Positions 1 through 10,735 of a stretch of 64,000 nucleotides of DNA are shown one piece after another. Position 1 is the first letter of the stretch; each line of letters starts with the position of its first letter. The notes under the pieces were generated by a model. The model worked only from the letters and a program-made list of their open reading frames with translations. It searched no databases and was not told the DNA's origin. The translations under genes and the position numbers were made by a program. The DNA is from Rhytidiadelphus loreus (lineage: Eukaryota; Streptophyta; Bryopsida; Hypnales; Hylocomiaceae), in NCBI GenBank assembly GCA_947034895.1, contig OX344763.1:71567093-71631092 (forward strand). Direction: 5' to 3'.

Positions 1-504
1 TACGCTCAAGGAATGCATTTTCGAGTGAGGACAGCAGATGAGGAGAAAGTGACATGTGATAGTGGTATTGCAGCAGCAGTCTTACGTGCAAGAGGGGGGA
101 TGGCCTTCAGCGAGCAAGGAATTTTCCAAACTACTGAATACGTAGGATGGATTGAAGAGATCATAGAGCTGGAATACCGCAGTCATTGCTGCATTGTTTT
201 AGTCTGTTCCTGGGTACAATCAATAGAGGGCACTGTCAATGCAAATGTAGTGCAAAACAAGTATGGCTTCATGTTGGCCAATTTCGCATGCACACTTCCG
301 TTGGGACCGAATTCCTTTGCATTTCCAACACAATGCCAACAAGTATTCTTCTCTGATGATGTACATAGGAATGGCAATACTAGAGGAAGTTGGAAGGTTG
401 TTTGTGGAACGGAAGTGCGAGGACGACGCGGGGATCTTGCAATTGGAAGACCAGACATACAAATGTTAGCTACAGCGTGTGATTTTGAGTTTGAAGGGCT
501 TTGA
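1..504 (+). CDS. CACTA transposase TNP2, C-terminal part (DUF4216 region), 5' end outside window
   Basis: The reading frame is open from base 1 and ends at TGA 502-504, so only the C-terminal ~167 codons are present. It aligns by eye with the last exon of the second CACTA transposase in this window (62490-63344). Shared blocks are YAQGMHFRVR against YACGMHLPVR, KYGFMLANF against KYGFTLANF, and FAFPTQCQQVFFSDD against FAFPLHCQQVFFSDD, followed by WKVVC and DVRGRR-like blocks. These are hallmarks of DUF4216, the C-terminal domain of plant CACTA TNP2 proteins. The role is DNA transposition in the nucleus, with the catalytic part lying upstream of the window. The frame shows no stops here. The methionine codon at 13 is internal, not a start. 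Confidence 0.85.
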   Translation, partial: YAQGMHFRVRTADEEKVTCDSGIAAAVLRARGGMAFSEQGIFQTTEYVGWIEEIIELEYRSHCCIVLVCSWVQSIEGTVNANVVQNKYGFMLANFACTLPLGPNSFAFPTQCQQVFFSDDVHRNGNTRGSWKVVCGTEVRGRRGDLAIGRPDIQMLATACDFEFEGL

Positions 505-2388
505 TTGTCCATTAAACAAGTTTGTTGTTCATATAAGCTAGTTACATAGAAAAAATCCGTTGCTACAAAGAAGTATGACATTTTCAAAGACAAGTGCTCC
601 TTAGTTTTGCAAGGACAAGTCTTACTTTGACACTTCTAACACAAGTGTCTTCTTATAGGAATTACAGAGGATGAAGGCATTGCTCATAAGAAGGGAAGGG
701 AACTAATTGGAAGTTAGTATCCGCACATATTACTTTGTTCAGACATAGAGTTTTCTAAAGAATACAACATTTTTGTTTACAACAAACAATGACGTCTAGT
801 ACTGGGAAGAAGCTCAATGATAAGAAAACAAAACAGTATAGGAATGCAAAGGGAAAGATGTCATTGTTTGTGTTCCATGACATGAACTTTGATGTGCAAA
901 CTGCAAAGTATTGGAACGGAAGCAATAGCCCAAGGATACCATGTTTAGTACATGACATGTTCTATCTCTTCAAGATGATTTTCAAATTCAAGCAACCATG
1001 GCAAGTGAGTTCATCCTTCTACTATACTTAAAGTCCATGCAAGTATATATATGTGTCTAGCTCAGTTAGTGACCCTACAAATTTCAAATGTTGAATATAT
1101 GTGTCCGACTGAATGAGGGACATCAATACGAACACTATTATAGTGTATACGTTAGCATAACAAAAAAATGAATGGAATATAACGATTAAGACTTTCATTT
1201 CAATGTCCAAATAGCCAATAGTGTGTTTCATGCAATTGTAGTGCAAAAAAAGAAGCCACATCTCTTGAATCCATGTAGTTAGTTCACTTATACTTTGAAT
1301 GTTCTATCTATACTTCTTGCAAGATTCTTTGTGTAGGCTACATGTTTTTTGCCTTTCGTTTGTACTGAACGGCAAACTCATTGAACTTGATGTCTTCCGC
1401 ATTTACACAACTTGCACTTCATGTATGGAAGTGGATGCCCGCACTGACTTCACCTTTTAGCTTCTATGAACGTTATTCATACGCATTGATACGTACGTAG
1501 GACATTCAAACCATGCAATATTAAATGATGATTATATTGTGATGTATGTCACAACTATCAAACAATGCTACACAACATATACACTCCATTCCATTTCTTT
1601 GTAAAGAATGTAACGCCAATAACAAGGGATGTCCATATAAACATAACGGTGACTCATGTATAGTACATGTCCACTGATTTTTTGCACTCTGCATCGTGAA
1701 AGGGGCCTAATTACTAGAATATTGCGAATTATAAGCTTTTCACTTCTTTTCTTTACTACTACTACATTCTCTATTATAGAACAACTTCTCATTTTTCTGA
1801 AACAATAATTGGTCCTATTCAAGTAATGAATGAAAGATGATACTGAAATCCAATACTATTGCATATGCTTTACATCCCTACCTTGAATAGCTATCTTATA
1901 TCTCAATGGACAAGATGGTGTAAGCTAACACCACAAATTTCATATATGTAATTCAAGCATCCATCCACAGAGAGCTTCATCCACTATTGTCAAGAATATG
2001 AAGACCTACTTTCATGTCAGTATCATACATTCAATCCTCTGCACACGACATGCAAAGGTGGGACACACTAAATAAATGCGTTGTAAATGTAGACAAGTAC
2101 TTTTCGATGTAGTTTGATGTTGGCCAAAATTTGTTACCACATCCTTTGCCACATATGCAAAAGTAAAATGCAATTCCATTTCCACGTGTCGCCATGGTTT
2201 ACTCATTACTGCAATAACACCTTTTGTGTTACTTCTAACACAAATGGAAATCCATGACAAATCCTGTTATTTTCAACACAGTTGACAATGCAATTATAAT
2301 GCCTCATGTTGTTGTCCCAGTGCAATTCCCACGCTAACACAAAAAGTGCAAAAATGAACATGGTTTTCAATAGGGTTTTCTACTAGTG
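505..2388 (+). mobile_element. 3' non-coding and subterminal end of the left CACTA element
   Basis: There is no convincing coding sequence here. The stretch ends in GGGTTTTCTACTAGTG (2373-2388), the reverse complement of a CACTA-type terminus CACTAGTAGAAAACCC. Short inverted motifs occur inside, for example TTTGTGTTA and TAACACAAA separated by 4 bases at 2223-2244, and repeated forms of ACACAAGTGTC near 597-650. That is what transposase-binding subterminal DNA usually looks like. The 5' end of this element lies left of the window, so the 3-bp target duplication cannot be checked. Confidence 0.7.
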
Positions 2389-2402
2389 AAAGGGCCCATT
2401 CT

Positions 2403-3650
2403 CAAGTTGGATTATGAAAATGGTAGCCCTGCCAATTCTTAATCCTAAACAATAAAACTCCAAATCTCATAAAATTGACGAGGATGAGAGTCCAAAAAAA
2501 TATAGAGAAGTTGCAATATCATACAAAATTTGTTTTCTATAATGAAACTAAATTTCATGTGAATAGATTGTTTAGTCCCAAGTTGAATTATGAAAATGGC
2601 AGCCTGCTTATTTTTGGTCCTAAACTATAAAACTCCAAATCTCATGAAACTGACGTGGATGAGAGTCCAAAAAAATATAGAAAAGTTGAAATGTCATAGA
2701 TCATTCATTTTCAATTATGAAACTAAATTTCATGTGTACAAATGGCCTATTCCCAAGTTGAATTAAGAAAATGGCAACCGAGCCATTTTTTGGTCCTAAA
2801 CTATAAAACTCCAAATCTCATGAAACTGACGTGGATGAGAGTCCAAAAAAATATAGAAAAGTTGAAATATCATAGATCATTCATTTTCTATTATGAAACT
2901 AAATTTCATGTGTACAAATGGCCTATTCCCAAGTTGAATTAAGAAAATGGCAACCGAGCCATTTTTTGGTCCTAATCTATCAAACTCTAAATCTCATGAA
3001 ATTGACGTAGATGAGAGTACACATAAATATAGAAAAGTTGAAATATCATAGAACATTCATTTTCTATGATGAAACTAAATTTCATGTGAACAAATTGTTC
3101 AGTCCCAAGTTGAATTATGAAAATGGCAGCCTGCTTATTTTTGGTCCTAAACTATAAAACTCCAAATCTCATGAAATAGATGTGGATGAGAGTCCAAAAA
3201 AATATAGAGAAGTTGAAATGTCATAGATCATTCATTTTCTATAATGAAACTAAATTTTTATGTGTACAAATGGCCCATTCCCAAGTTGAATGATGAAAAT
3301 GGCAATCCAACCATTTTTTGGTCCTAAACAATTAAACTCCAAATCTCATAAAATTGACGAGGTTGATAGTCCAAAAAAATATAGAGAAGTTGCAATATCA
3401 TAGAACATTCATTTTCTATAATGAAACTAAATTTTTATGTGTACAAATGGCCCATTCCCAAGTTGAATGATGAAAATGGCAATCCAACCATTTTTTGGTC
3501 CTAAACAATTAAACTCCAAATCTCATAAAATTGACGAGGTTGATAGTCCAAAAAAATATAGAGAAGTTGCAATATCATAGAACATTCATTTTCTATAATG
3601 AAACTAAATTTCATGTGTATAAATGGCCCATTCCCAAGTTGAATTGGATG
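2403..3650. repeat. tandem satellite, ~176-bp period, seven units
   Basis: The anchor CAAGTTGRATTATGAAAATGG-like word starts near 2403, 2579, 2754, 2930, 3106, 3282, 3459 and 3635. That gives spacings of 175-177 bp. Each unit also carries TTTTTGGTCCTAAAC, AACTCCAAATCTCAT, GAGAGTCC followed by an A run, and TGAAACTAAATTTCATGTG. The sixth and seventh units are nearly identical (3282-3634). Short open frames here are products of the repeat and not genes. Confidence 0.9.
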
Positions 3651-5045
3651 ATCGCACGGTACAGTCCCCCCCAGCCCGATTTACAACCAAATGCGATCAG
3701 TACAATTTGTATGACTTTTCGTATGCCGTGTATTCCGGCGACTTTCTTGGTATGCTGACAAAAGGTTCCTAAGTTCAAGGGCATCTACAGTCGTTGCTGT
3801 TTTATTGATGCTTCGCTAGTCAGGTGGCCAAGTCTTTGGTGGTTAGGTTGTGTAGTTTTGATTCTTTGTTTTCAATCGTTGGTGGTCAGGTTGCGTAGTT
3901 TGATTCTTTGGTTTGACACACCAATCAACGTTGGAGTAGGACAACGGTTTTAGATATGGCTTTCAAACACTGATAGATGTCAAAGCAGGTTTTAGGGTGT
4001 TCTCTTTCTATTGTTTTGAGGAGTAGTGAGGCAGTGTATGTTAGTGTGAAGGTTTGTTCGTGTGCTGGTTTGTCTTGTGGGTTGACTACTATTCTTGGTA
4101 ATGGCGAATAGAAGGCTTCAAGAACGACGTGCTGGATTTAAGAGGAAGGGACTTGGTGGAAGAGCGGAAGACTACAATGCCATGAGGGAGGGTCTCAGAG
4201 ATGGGGAAGTAGAGAGGCAACATCGACATCGTCAATTGGTGAGGGAGAGAGAAGAAGCAACTTAGTTGCTTGTTGTCCAGGATGAAGAATTGGAGGTAGA
4301 AAGTGAGATGTCTTCACGGGAGATTTTGATTGTTTTGTCCAAAATTGTGGATTTTTTCACAATGAAGATGCAAGGGTGTTCGGAGGCTAATTCTAGGCTG
4401 AAGATTATGGAGCATATGAACGTGTTTCTCTTTTTCTTCCTCAGTATTATCCTCATGGATAAGATGCAAAAGCTCAATTTGAATTCTTAAAAAACTATCA
4501 GCTTAAGCTAGACGCTGTAAAAGGAGTTCAATCAGTAGACATGCTTGCTAGAAAAGTTGTTCTTTTGGACGCCGCTATTTCTACTACTGTGACAAGCACC
4601 GAAGCTTTGTGACGGGTTTTAAAAGTGCACCCAGCCAATTTGAGGGTGGCTATAACTCGTTGAAGTACTGTGCATCTTTTTTATAAACCTTTTGCACTTG
4701 CAAGACGAAAAAAGAGGCTAGGGTTGCCTAATGAAACGAAGGACCTTGTGACAAAGTGGTGGACAGAGGAGACCCGCGTCAGCTCCAACAGAAAATAAAT
4801 TGTACAAAAATGGAAGAGTGTGAATACGTATGACAAACATTACACCCACTATTTACTAGAAAGTCAGATACAACTCAATTGTGGATAGCAATGGTTTGAA
4901 TATGTACTATATAGTTTTGAGATGTACTAATTAGTGTACATTAGGGTGATTGCACACTACGTTTGCCCCTGGCCCAATGTACAACTAACAACAAACATTA
5001 CAACGTGTACAACTTTTGGTATGACGGATATTCCGGCGGCTGTTC
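3647..5045. other. small element flanked by two diverged ~95-bp direct repeats
   Basis: The stretch 3647-3750 (GGATGATCGCACGGTAC ... TATTCCGGCGAC) resembles 4944-5040 (GGGTGATTGCACACTAC ... TATTCCGGCGGC). Both contain a GTACAA..TTTGTATGACTTTT or GTACAACTTTTGGTATGAC-like block. Between them is a short tandem duplication (about 3827-3920) and a broken basic reading frame (4101-4490). The flanking repeats could be short LTRs or the ends of a non-autonomous element. I cannot assign a superfamily. Confidence 0.4.
4101..4490 (+). pseudogene. small charged protein frame of unknown family, interrupted by one TAG
   Basis: An ATG at 4101 opens a frame rich in Arg and Glu (MANRRLQERRAGFKRKG...). It is stopped by TAG at 4263-4265, and the same frame then continues to TAA at 4488-4490. 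The first half is strongly basic and could bind nucleic acid. The second half is acidic, then hydrophobic. I do not recognise the family. It lies between the two direct repeats, so it is probably a remnant of an element's own gene. Confidence 0.3.
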
Positions 5046-5803
5046 AGGTGGGCATCCATAGCCGCCAACGCTTCGGTGGATCACCCAATGTTTTTATTTT
5101 GTACAGTATGTACTTGAAAGTATGTATTTGTAATTGTACACAATATGCACCTTCTTTGTATAGTTAGTGTTATTGATAAGTACTTACTCACCTTTGTGAC
5201 TACTGAACCCTAAAGCTCACATTGGTAAAGTTCAATTTGAATTATCATCATCCCATACACTCTTGTGAGTTGAGGTTTTAGGGTGGTGTACTACATTTTC
5301 CCTCATGGAATAATCATTAGAATGATTGGGGGTTTAGGGTCCTTACGCATCATCCTCAACTAAAGGAGTAATACAAAAACATCATATTCATTAAAATGGG
5401 AGTTTTCCACTGAAATGAGAGTTTCAAGAAGCACTACAATCCAAAAATTGAAGAGAAATTTGTCGCTGTAAATACAAAATAAGCAATGCAATGTCATCTG
5501 AAGCATGCATATAATAACAATATGACCAAATATCATGCATTAATTACATTTTAAATGTCCATTTACTAAAAGGAGCCAATGAATATACATATATGTAATC
5601 TATAAATGTACAATCACAATGAAATGCGACTTTGTATAAAAAAATGTACCATAAAGGTGTTCCAATTTACGAGTACGCAAAAAATTGGCAACCACCATTT
5701 TCAGTCTATTTAGTGAATTGGCAACCTTTGTATTTGAACTACAAAATATTCCTATACCATTATTATTGGTCAACGTAAATCCAGTGAATTATATGAACAA
5801 GTA
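5046..5803. other. non-coding stretch left of gene A
   Basis: I see no gene here. It contains the 25-bp sequence at 5378-5402 that is also found next to gene B and, inverted, beyond the DUF7869 gene. Low-complexity AT-rich sequence follows. Confidence 0.5.
5378..5402. repeat. terminal-type repeat, gene A copy
   Basis: It begins AACATCATATTCATTAAAAT and continues GGGAG. The same 25 bases stand at 15802-15826, and the inverted form with one mismatch at 35157-35181. After the 25-mer, the gene A and gene B copies go on matching (GTTTTCCA, then TGAAATG and GAGTT). All three lie beyond the 3' ends of element genes, which suggests an element terminus. Confidence 0.6.
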
Positions 5804-6300
5804 TCATGTGTGAGATTTACTCTTTAGCTTTTCCAGCGCCTTCAAAATTTCCGGTCCTCGACTATATCCATTGTCCATCTTCCAGTATTCACGATTGAAT
5901 TGTCGCTGCTACAATTTCAATGACTTCCACTCCCATGCATTCCATATTAGAGTAGAGCAACAACTACAGGAGACTACGCCATGTGAACACTTCATTTGAA
6001 TCCCTTCAGACAACGCTCATTGTTGTGGAAGCAATGGTACAATAGGAGGGAGTGTTGGGCATGTCCGCACTGGTACCTCTGCCTTCAATGCCGTTGGATG
6101 GAATGTGCATTCAACGTCCCCGTAAAGCATCCTTTGAGGCACTCTATCAGACGGTAACGAAGGAGAAGGATGACTTATAGACCTGAGTGGAGACGGGGTG
6201 CAAGAAAGTGGCAGACGCGGCCTCCCACTCAAGGGACTGTCCACCACATTATCATCGATGGGCTTCGTTGAGAAGTTCATTGTGGAATTTGCCGTAGCCG
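5804..6300 (-). CDS. gene A C-terminal exon (VVDSP and YSRGPEILKA motifs)
   Basis: The frame reads IDDNVVDSPLSG and TPSPLRS, then WNAWEWKSLK and GYSRGPEILKALEKLKSK before TGA 5804-5806. Gene B has the same pieces (DIDDGVVDSPP, CPSPLKS, WDAWE, GYSRGPEILKA) split over two exons. TGA at 6017-6019 and TAG at 5909-5911 interrupt the frame. The strong conservation of the last 12-15 residues shows that this really is the end of the protein. Function of the tail unknown. Confidence 0.5.
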
Positions 6301-6639
6301 CGGAGCAAAGGAAGTTTTTAGTGCTTAGTATTACGTACTATCCATAGTCCATAATAGAATCCACGGACGCTGCGCAAGCAAGGCCACCTTGTACAACATG
6401 GGTCGTTTGGGTATTCATGATCTGAAAAAAATTCATGTTGACATGAAAGGTCATTGACTACAAACATGGAAAAACACAATATACTTGATCCAAATTGAAT
6501 CCAACAGCACAATTGAAGTTGTACACCAAAAACACAATTTTCATTCATACTTATGTAAACAGCCATGTACATATCAGGTCGTACCGAGCTAAAATGGCAA
6601 CTTGGTCCCATCTCAACTCTACACGTCCAAATTCTAACC

Positions 6640-7438
6640 TAACTAACACTAGAGGATGCACGAACTGCGTCCATGAGTTTGTCATACTCCTTTTGATTAC
6701 TCTCGTTGCAAAGCATCCGCCGCCCAAGTCTTCCAAGACCATGCTCCCTAAAAGATTTCAATCCATGGTTGCCAAAAGCGTGTAGACGTTGAAACTAGGG
6801 AAGCATTACATCAAACAAATATATGTCTTTTGGGCCATTTTCCCTATAGCTCCATATCTCAGGTAGAACTACATTATCAGGCTTGTTCATTATGTGTTTT
6901 GTTGGGCTATCGTCTACTACGATAGTATTGTCAACAGCAAAGCTTCCTCTTGAGCCCTTAAACAATGTATCTAGATTCTTAAGAAACAAGTCTTTATCAG
7001 ACCCCGGCTCTTTGAAAGTGGTCAACCTTCCCGATTTATCTCTGCGTTTAAGTGTGTCGCATGCATCTTGCCCAAGAATGAGGAAGGGATCAACTACGTC
7101 TCGAAATAGGTACTTGCATATCAATTCAGTAGTGGATTTCTTCATGGAGCTCCACACTGAGATGATTGCAATTTTTCCTATCTCCGAAAGAAAATTAGAG
7201 CAATTGGGTCGCATCCACACAGCCTTGGGTCCCAATAGAGCGGATTCGATTGTAGAATACGGATCCACGAAGTTTCTGAGTTTTTTGTGAGACAACCTCT
7301 TCGACTTCCAATCTTTGCAGACACATAGAATGCCATTTAGGTCCAGGATAACATTGATCCACTTGTCCGTGACCCTGGACTTGAATGGCCGATTGACACC
7401 CTCCGAACATCCTTCACGACCAGATGGAGGGCCGAATC
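6640..7438 (-). CDS. gene A FCP1/NIF-like (HAD superfamily) domain with altered active site
   Basis: The block opens after an acceptor at about 7438 and reads KWINVILDLNGILC near 7360, MRPNCSNFL near 7210, VWSSMKKST near 7150, and NTIVVDDSPTKHIMN near 6900. Order and spacing match the FCP1-homology (NLI-interacting factor) phosphatases: motif I, motif II with WSS, then VDDSP. Classic motif I is DxDGT. Here it is DLNGI, so the second Asp (general acid/base) is Asn and the Thr is lost. Dephosphorylation is therefore doubtful, and a binding role (for example an RNA polymerase CTD-like partner) is possible. TAG 6795-6797 lies where gene B has Trp, and homology continues beyond it to about 6650. 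Confidence 0.65.
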
Positions 7439-7599
7439 CCTGCTATCAAACAGACGAATGCGCAAGCGGTTACGATCCTCTACGTTCTCATTGCAGATTC
7501 ACAATGACATCACAGAGAAGCGAAAGTCTAAAGAATATTACGAGTAGAACCAACAGAACGCACCTACAATATGCAGGACACATGAAATGGAAATGGATC

Positions 7600-7800
7600 C
7601 ATACCTGCCGCTGTGATGATTCATCTGCCGCTGAGGAATTATCTTGCGATGTTGTTGTACATTTGGTAACGTCATCATTCTTCGTTGCTTTGAGTGAAGT
7701 GCTTTTAATGATCCAAGGAATTTCATCGTCGGACAAACAAAGAAGGGACGGTGGATGTGAAGGTGAAGTGGGATTGGAAACATTTGGCAAATGTACAAGC
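7600..7800 (-). CDS. gene A small exon upstream of FCP1-like exon
   Basis: A Ser/Thr-rich stretch (SLLCLSDDEIPW ... SSAADESSQRQ) that ends at a good donor (CGGCAG then GTATGG) near 7606. The next block starts after a TAGCAG acceptor near 7438. The sequence is poorly conserved in gene B, where a similarly placed frame (about 18114-18371) carries another acidic, Pro-rich segment. It is probably a disordered linker. The 5' border is uncertain. Confidence 0.3.
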
Positions 7801-8021
7801 CCCGCGATTTAGTAAATACAAATGATATTATGTAAGAAGTCAATATATTATTGACTCAAGAAAATGAGTTTGGTCATACAAAAATTAGTTTTCAAGCTCG
7901 AAACAAAGTACTTGAATCCTATAGACGTTCATCCGAGAAAGCACAATTCCACTATATCTACAACAACCACCGTATACTACAAATCAGCTCGAGCCGAGCT
8001 AAATCAAATGACATCGACTGA

Positions 8022-9040
8022 TTATTGGACACAACTTGCTTTTGGAACATCGGTGGATACGCCTTCACTTTCTTGTACTACCTCAAGTGGTTCCACCAGC
8101 AGGTTGTGCCCCATGTCGACACTCTCTGCCGTCCTTGTTGGATCTTGCATGTCAGCACCTGCACTCTCTTCCACCGTGGCGGCAATATCTTCTGCTAAAG
8201 TCTCGGGACCTGCAATAACTTCGACTGGAGGAGGAGGAGGAGGGTCAAGCACTAGTACTCCATGATGAAGAGGTGGCACTACTACTTCCACACCTTGTGG
8301 TATGGAAATTACGCCGTCGCTTAACACAGAGGGGTGATTTTGTAGGAGCAGTTGGTGCAAAGTTGAGGCGGGTTCCATCGAAGTGATTGGCGTGGTTTGC
8401 CTACCGGAAATATAAGTTTGCCACATCTCTCTGTTTTGCTTCTGTTCTTCCAGAAAATTCTTTGTAATGAAATCAATCTTCCTATTTGACTTCTCGTGCT
8501 ACCTCCTATTTTCCTCCCACTCGTGCACTAGGTCAATTCTCATGTTCACTTGGTTCTGTGCGACGATCGCCAAGGTTTGTGCGATTGAATCCATTGCGGT
8601 GACTCTCCTTTTTTTTGCCAGCCACGTTCGAGATACAGGTGTCATGGGATTCACTAGACTCAGGACCTCTACCCTTGACGACGGCAAACCCAAAGATGTT
8701 GAAGAGCCCGGCATCTCTTGTGAGGAACGTGCGCCTGGTGTGGAAAATGTATCAAGACCATCATCGTCATCATCGTCATTGTCCTCCTCCTCCTCTTCCT
8801 CCTCAGCTTCCAAGCGTTTTTTGCTTGCCCGGCTGCTTGGGGAACCCACACCCGACCTGGGCCTCATCATTTTGGGCGTTGTCTGTGACGATGGTATCGT
8901 TGGATACTGTATCTCGTCAACAGCGTATCTTGATGCCAGGAAATCGTCTTTGTCCATCGCAATCCCTTTGGTAGCAATATCACTCCACATATTTGATTCG
9001 ATGTCCGACACTATTGCATACACATTCATACTGCTCATTT
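8022..9040 (-). CDS. gene A exon 3 block, acidic low-complexity linker
   Basis: One frame interrupted only by TAG 8499-8501. It starts with a MNVYAIVSD region followed by DKDDFLASRYAVDE, which matches gene B (DKDDFLDSSYLVDQ). Then come Ser/Pro-rich sequence, a run of about 17 Glu/Asp residues (8770-8815), and a basic KKRR patch that could be a nuclear signal. A second half is Pro- and Val-rich. This looks like a disordered linker between the N-terminal unknown region and the FCP1-like domain. The 3' border is not clear because the frame runs into TAA at 8022-8024. Confidence 0.45.
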
Positions 9041-9118
9041 GCATGACATAGACAGAAGAAAGTGATCAGTGACCTTGGCATTCAAATGGCAAATTCTACA
9101 AGTCTAGGCAATGGTGTG

Positions 9119-9145
9119 CAATTCAGGTTACAACAACTTGAATTG
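9119..9145. repeat. gene A palindrome 1, in intron
   Basis: The outer arms CAATTCA and TGAATTG frame a core GGTTACAACAACT. It sits in the intron between the second and third coding blocks of gene A, the intron where gene B carries its own palindromes (19639-19705). Confidence 0.6.
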
Positions 9146-9204
9146 AAATTATGAGATGACAGTTCACGGAATCCTAAGGAAAAGAAGTGTAGGCAATGGT
9201 GTGC

Positions 9205-9231
9205 AATTCAGGTCGCAGCGACTTGAATTGA
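9205..9231. repeat. gene A palindrome 2, nearly perfect
   Basis: CAATTCAGGTCGC, a central A, then GCGACTTGAATTG: 12 of 13 base pairs match. It is preceded by the same GGCAATGGTGTG word as palindrome 1, so the two were duplicated together (86 bp apart). Confidence 0.7.
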
Positions 9232-9245
9232 AAGAGGTCACTTAC

Positions 9246-10599
9246 CAGTGCAGCACATGTCAATTTCCCTCCTGCAAACAACGAGAACATGCTCGCTCTC
9301 GGATGGCAAAACTTCTCCACTATCTAGAGATAAAATTCCATCCTCAGCTCCATATTGTACATTCGGAATGGAAGCTCATTATACTTCCTTGATTCTTTAT
9401 ACACAAAAGTGTCTGGAGCTTTAAACTCCAGCTGAATTTTTGCCTAGAAAATGTTGTCTGGGCTTTGAAGGAATATGAGCAAAGCTTTTTTCATTGCCTT
9501 GGCGCTATTCGCGGGTAGGTCCATTATTCTCTCATTCTTGGACGGGTAATAATCGGCAAATGACAAATTGAATGTCTTCAGGACATCATGTTTCTCGACG
9601 TATGCTAGGACCTGTGTCTGGTCCATTTCCTCCGCATAGATGAACAACCACGTTTTGATTTCTTCGAGGAGAGGAGTCTTCTCTTTTTGAAATGATGTCA
9701 AGACTCCGTAGAAGTATGGATTCTCGATACTAGACTTCTCCTTCTCTAGGACCCCTGGAATGCATCTAAAGTCAATTACTCCCAACATAACCTTGTTCTT
9801 GGTCTCGATAGTCCATGATAGTCTTGGCCACGGTGTCCACTTGTTAGTGTCGATGTTGTAAGGCCTCATGTATGCGATCCCTTTCCGCATGCTGAAGTTT
9901 TTCTTTTTGTTAAGAAAAATCCTGAAGAACTCCGCTGCCCTCGGCAATATCTACTCTGCTGACTTGTTCTTGGCCTTTAGCTGCTTTCCGGTTCCGAAGA
10001 ATTTATCACCGGGACGCTCAACGAGAAGATTCATTATCGCGCTTGATATGCCGTGACTTTGCTTGAATTCCCTCCAGTTGGCGGCAATAAGTTTGCCATT
10101 GGTGTTGAAGAATCCAAGGTCAGGGTCGATTTTGTGGAGTGCTTTTTTTACTAGCTGCTTCTGTTTGCGTCGTTTGACCCATTTTTTCGTACTATAGCAG
10201 CTTTCAAGAACCGACGTTGTGGCCTTGATAGTAACCTTCAAGTATCCGTGCTTCCGCTTGGAGCCAGACTAGTTCAGGATGTGTTTTGTCAGCTTCCCAA
10301 GATCATGGTAGCTGAGATTTCCAAGAGGTTTGAAGAAGTCCCGACTAAGGGCGCAGCTGTCTTGGTTCCAATTCTCTTTTTCGTTGAAGTTCATCGACGT
10401 GTCTGGATCATACAGCTCCCCGTGTGCAACATTCGTAATGACTTCGCTCCACAAATTGTATACTTCGTTAGGTGCGGTAATAATCTTGAGCTCATTGACA
10501 AGCTTGAGCTTCTCCTCTACACCTTTTCTCTTGGCAGCCATGTGATTTTTATTGACATCGATCATGGCAAATCGTTGGTGCATTGCTTTTTCAAATGTC
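9246..10599 (-). CDS. gene A exon 2 block (unknown domain)
   Basis: A single reading frame of 1354 bases, from an acceptor (ATGCAG before 10599) to a donor (GCACTG then GTAAG) at 9246. It matches gene B 19733-21540 along its whole length: RFAMIDV, NELKIITA, LWSEVI, DPDT, SVLESCY against GVLEDCY, RPYNI against RPYNM, VIDFRCIPG against VMDFRNIPG, and YNMELRMEFYL against YNTELRMDFYL. In-frame TAG codons stand at 10266, 9948, 9444 and 9324. The one at 9324-9326 sits where gene B has CAG (Gln). There are no frameshifts. No known domain is recognised. The protein is basic and rich in Lys near the middle. Confidence 0.55.
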
Positions 10600-10703
10600 T
10601 GCATAAACTCGAACACATTAGAATCATTCAGCATGCATTTCAGAGGTGCAACCGATCAGGCCTATTATCGTTAGTAAAGAACGTAAGGCAGAAGGCAACC
10701 GTG

Positions 10704-10732
10704 CAATTCAGCTTGGGGCGACCTGATTTACA
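10704..10732. repeat. gene A palindrome 3, degenerate
   Basis: CAATTCAGCTTGG followed by GGCGACCTGATTT lies in the intron between the first and second coding blocks. Gene B carries palindromes 21581-21601 and 21735-21755 in the homologous intron. Confidence 0.4.
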
Positions 10733-10735
10733 TAC

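Noticed and set aside
2742..2942. Open frames in the 2.4-3.7 kb region as genes
   Set aside because: They recur with the 176-bp satellite period and have no protein-like composition.
8467..9051. Plus-strand frame of 194 codons
   Set aside because: It is opposite gene A exon 3. Its Ser run is the complement of the Glu/Asp-coding stretch. Gene A coding is supported by gene B.
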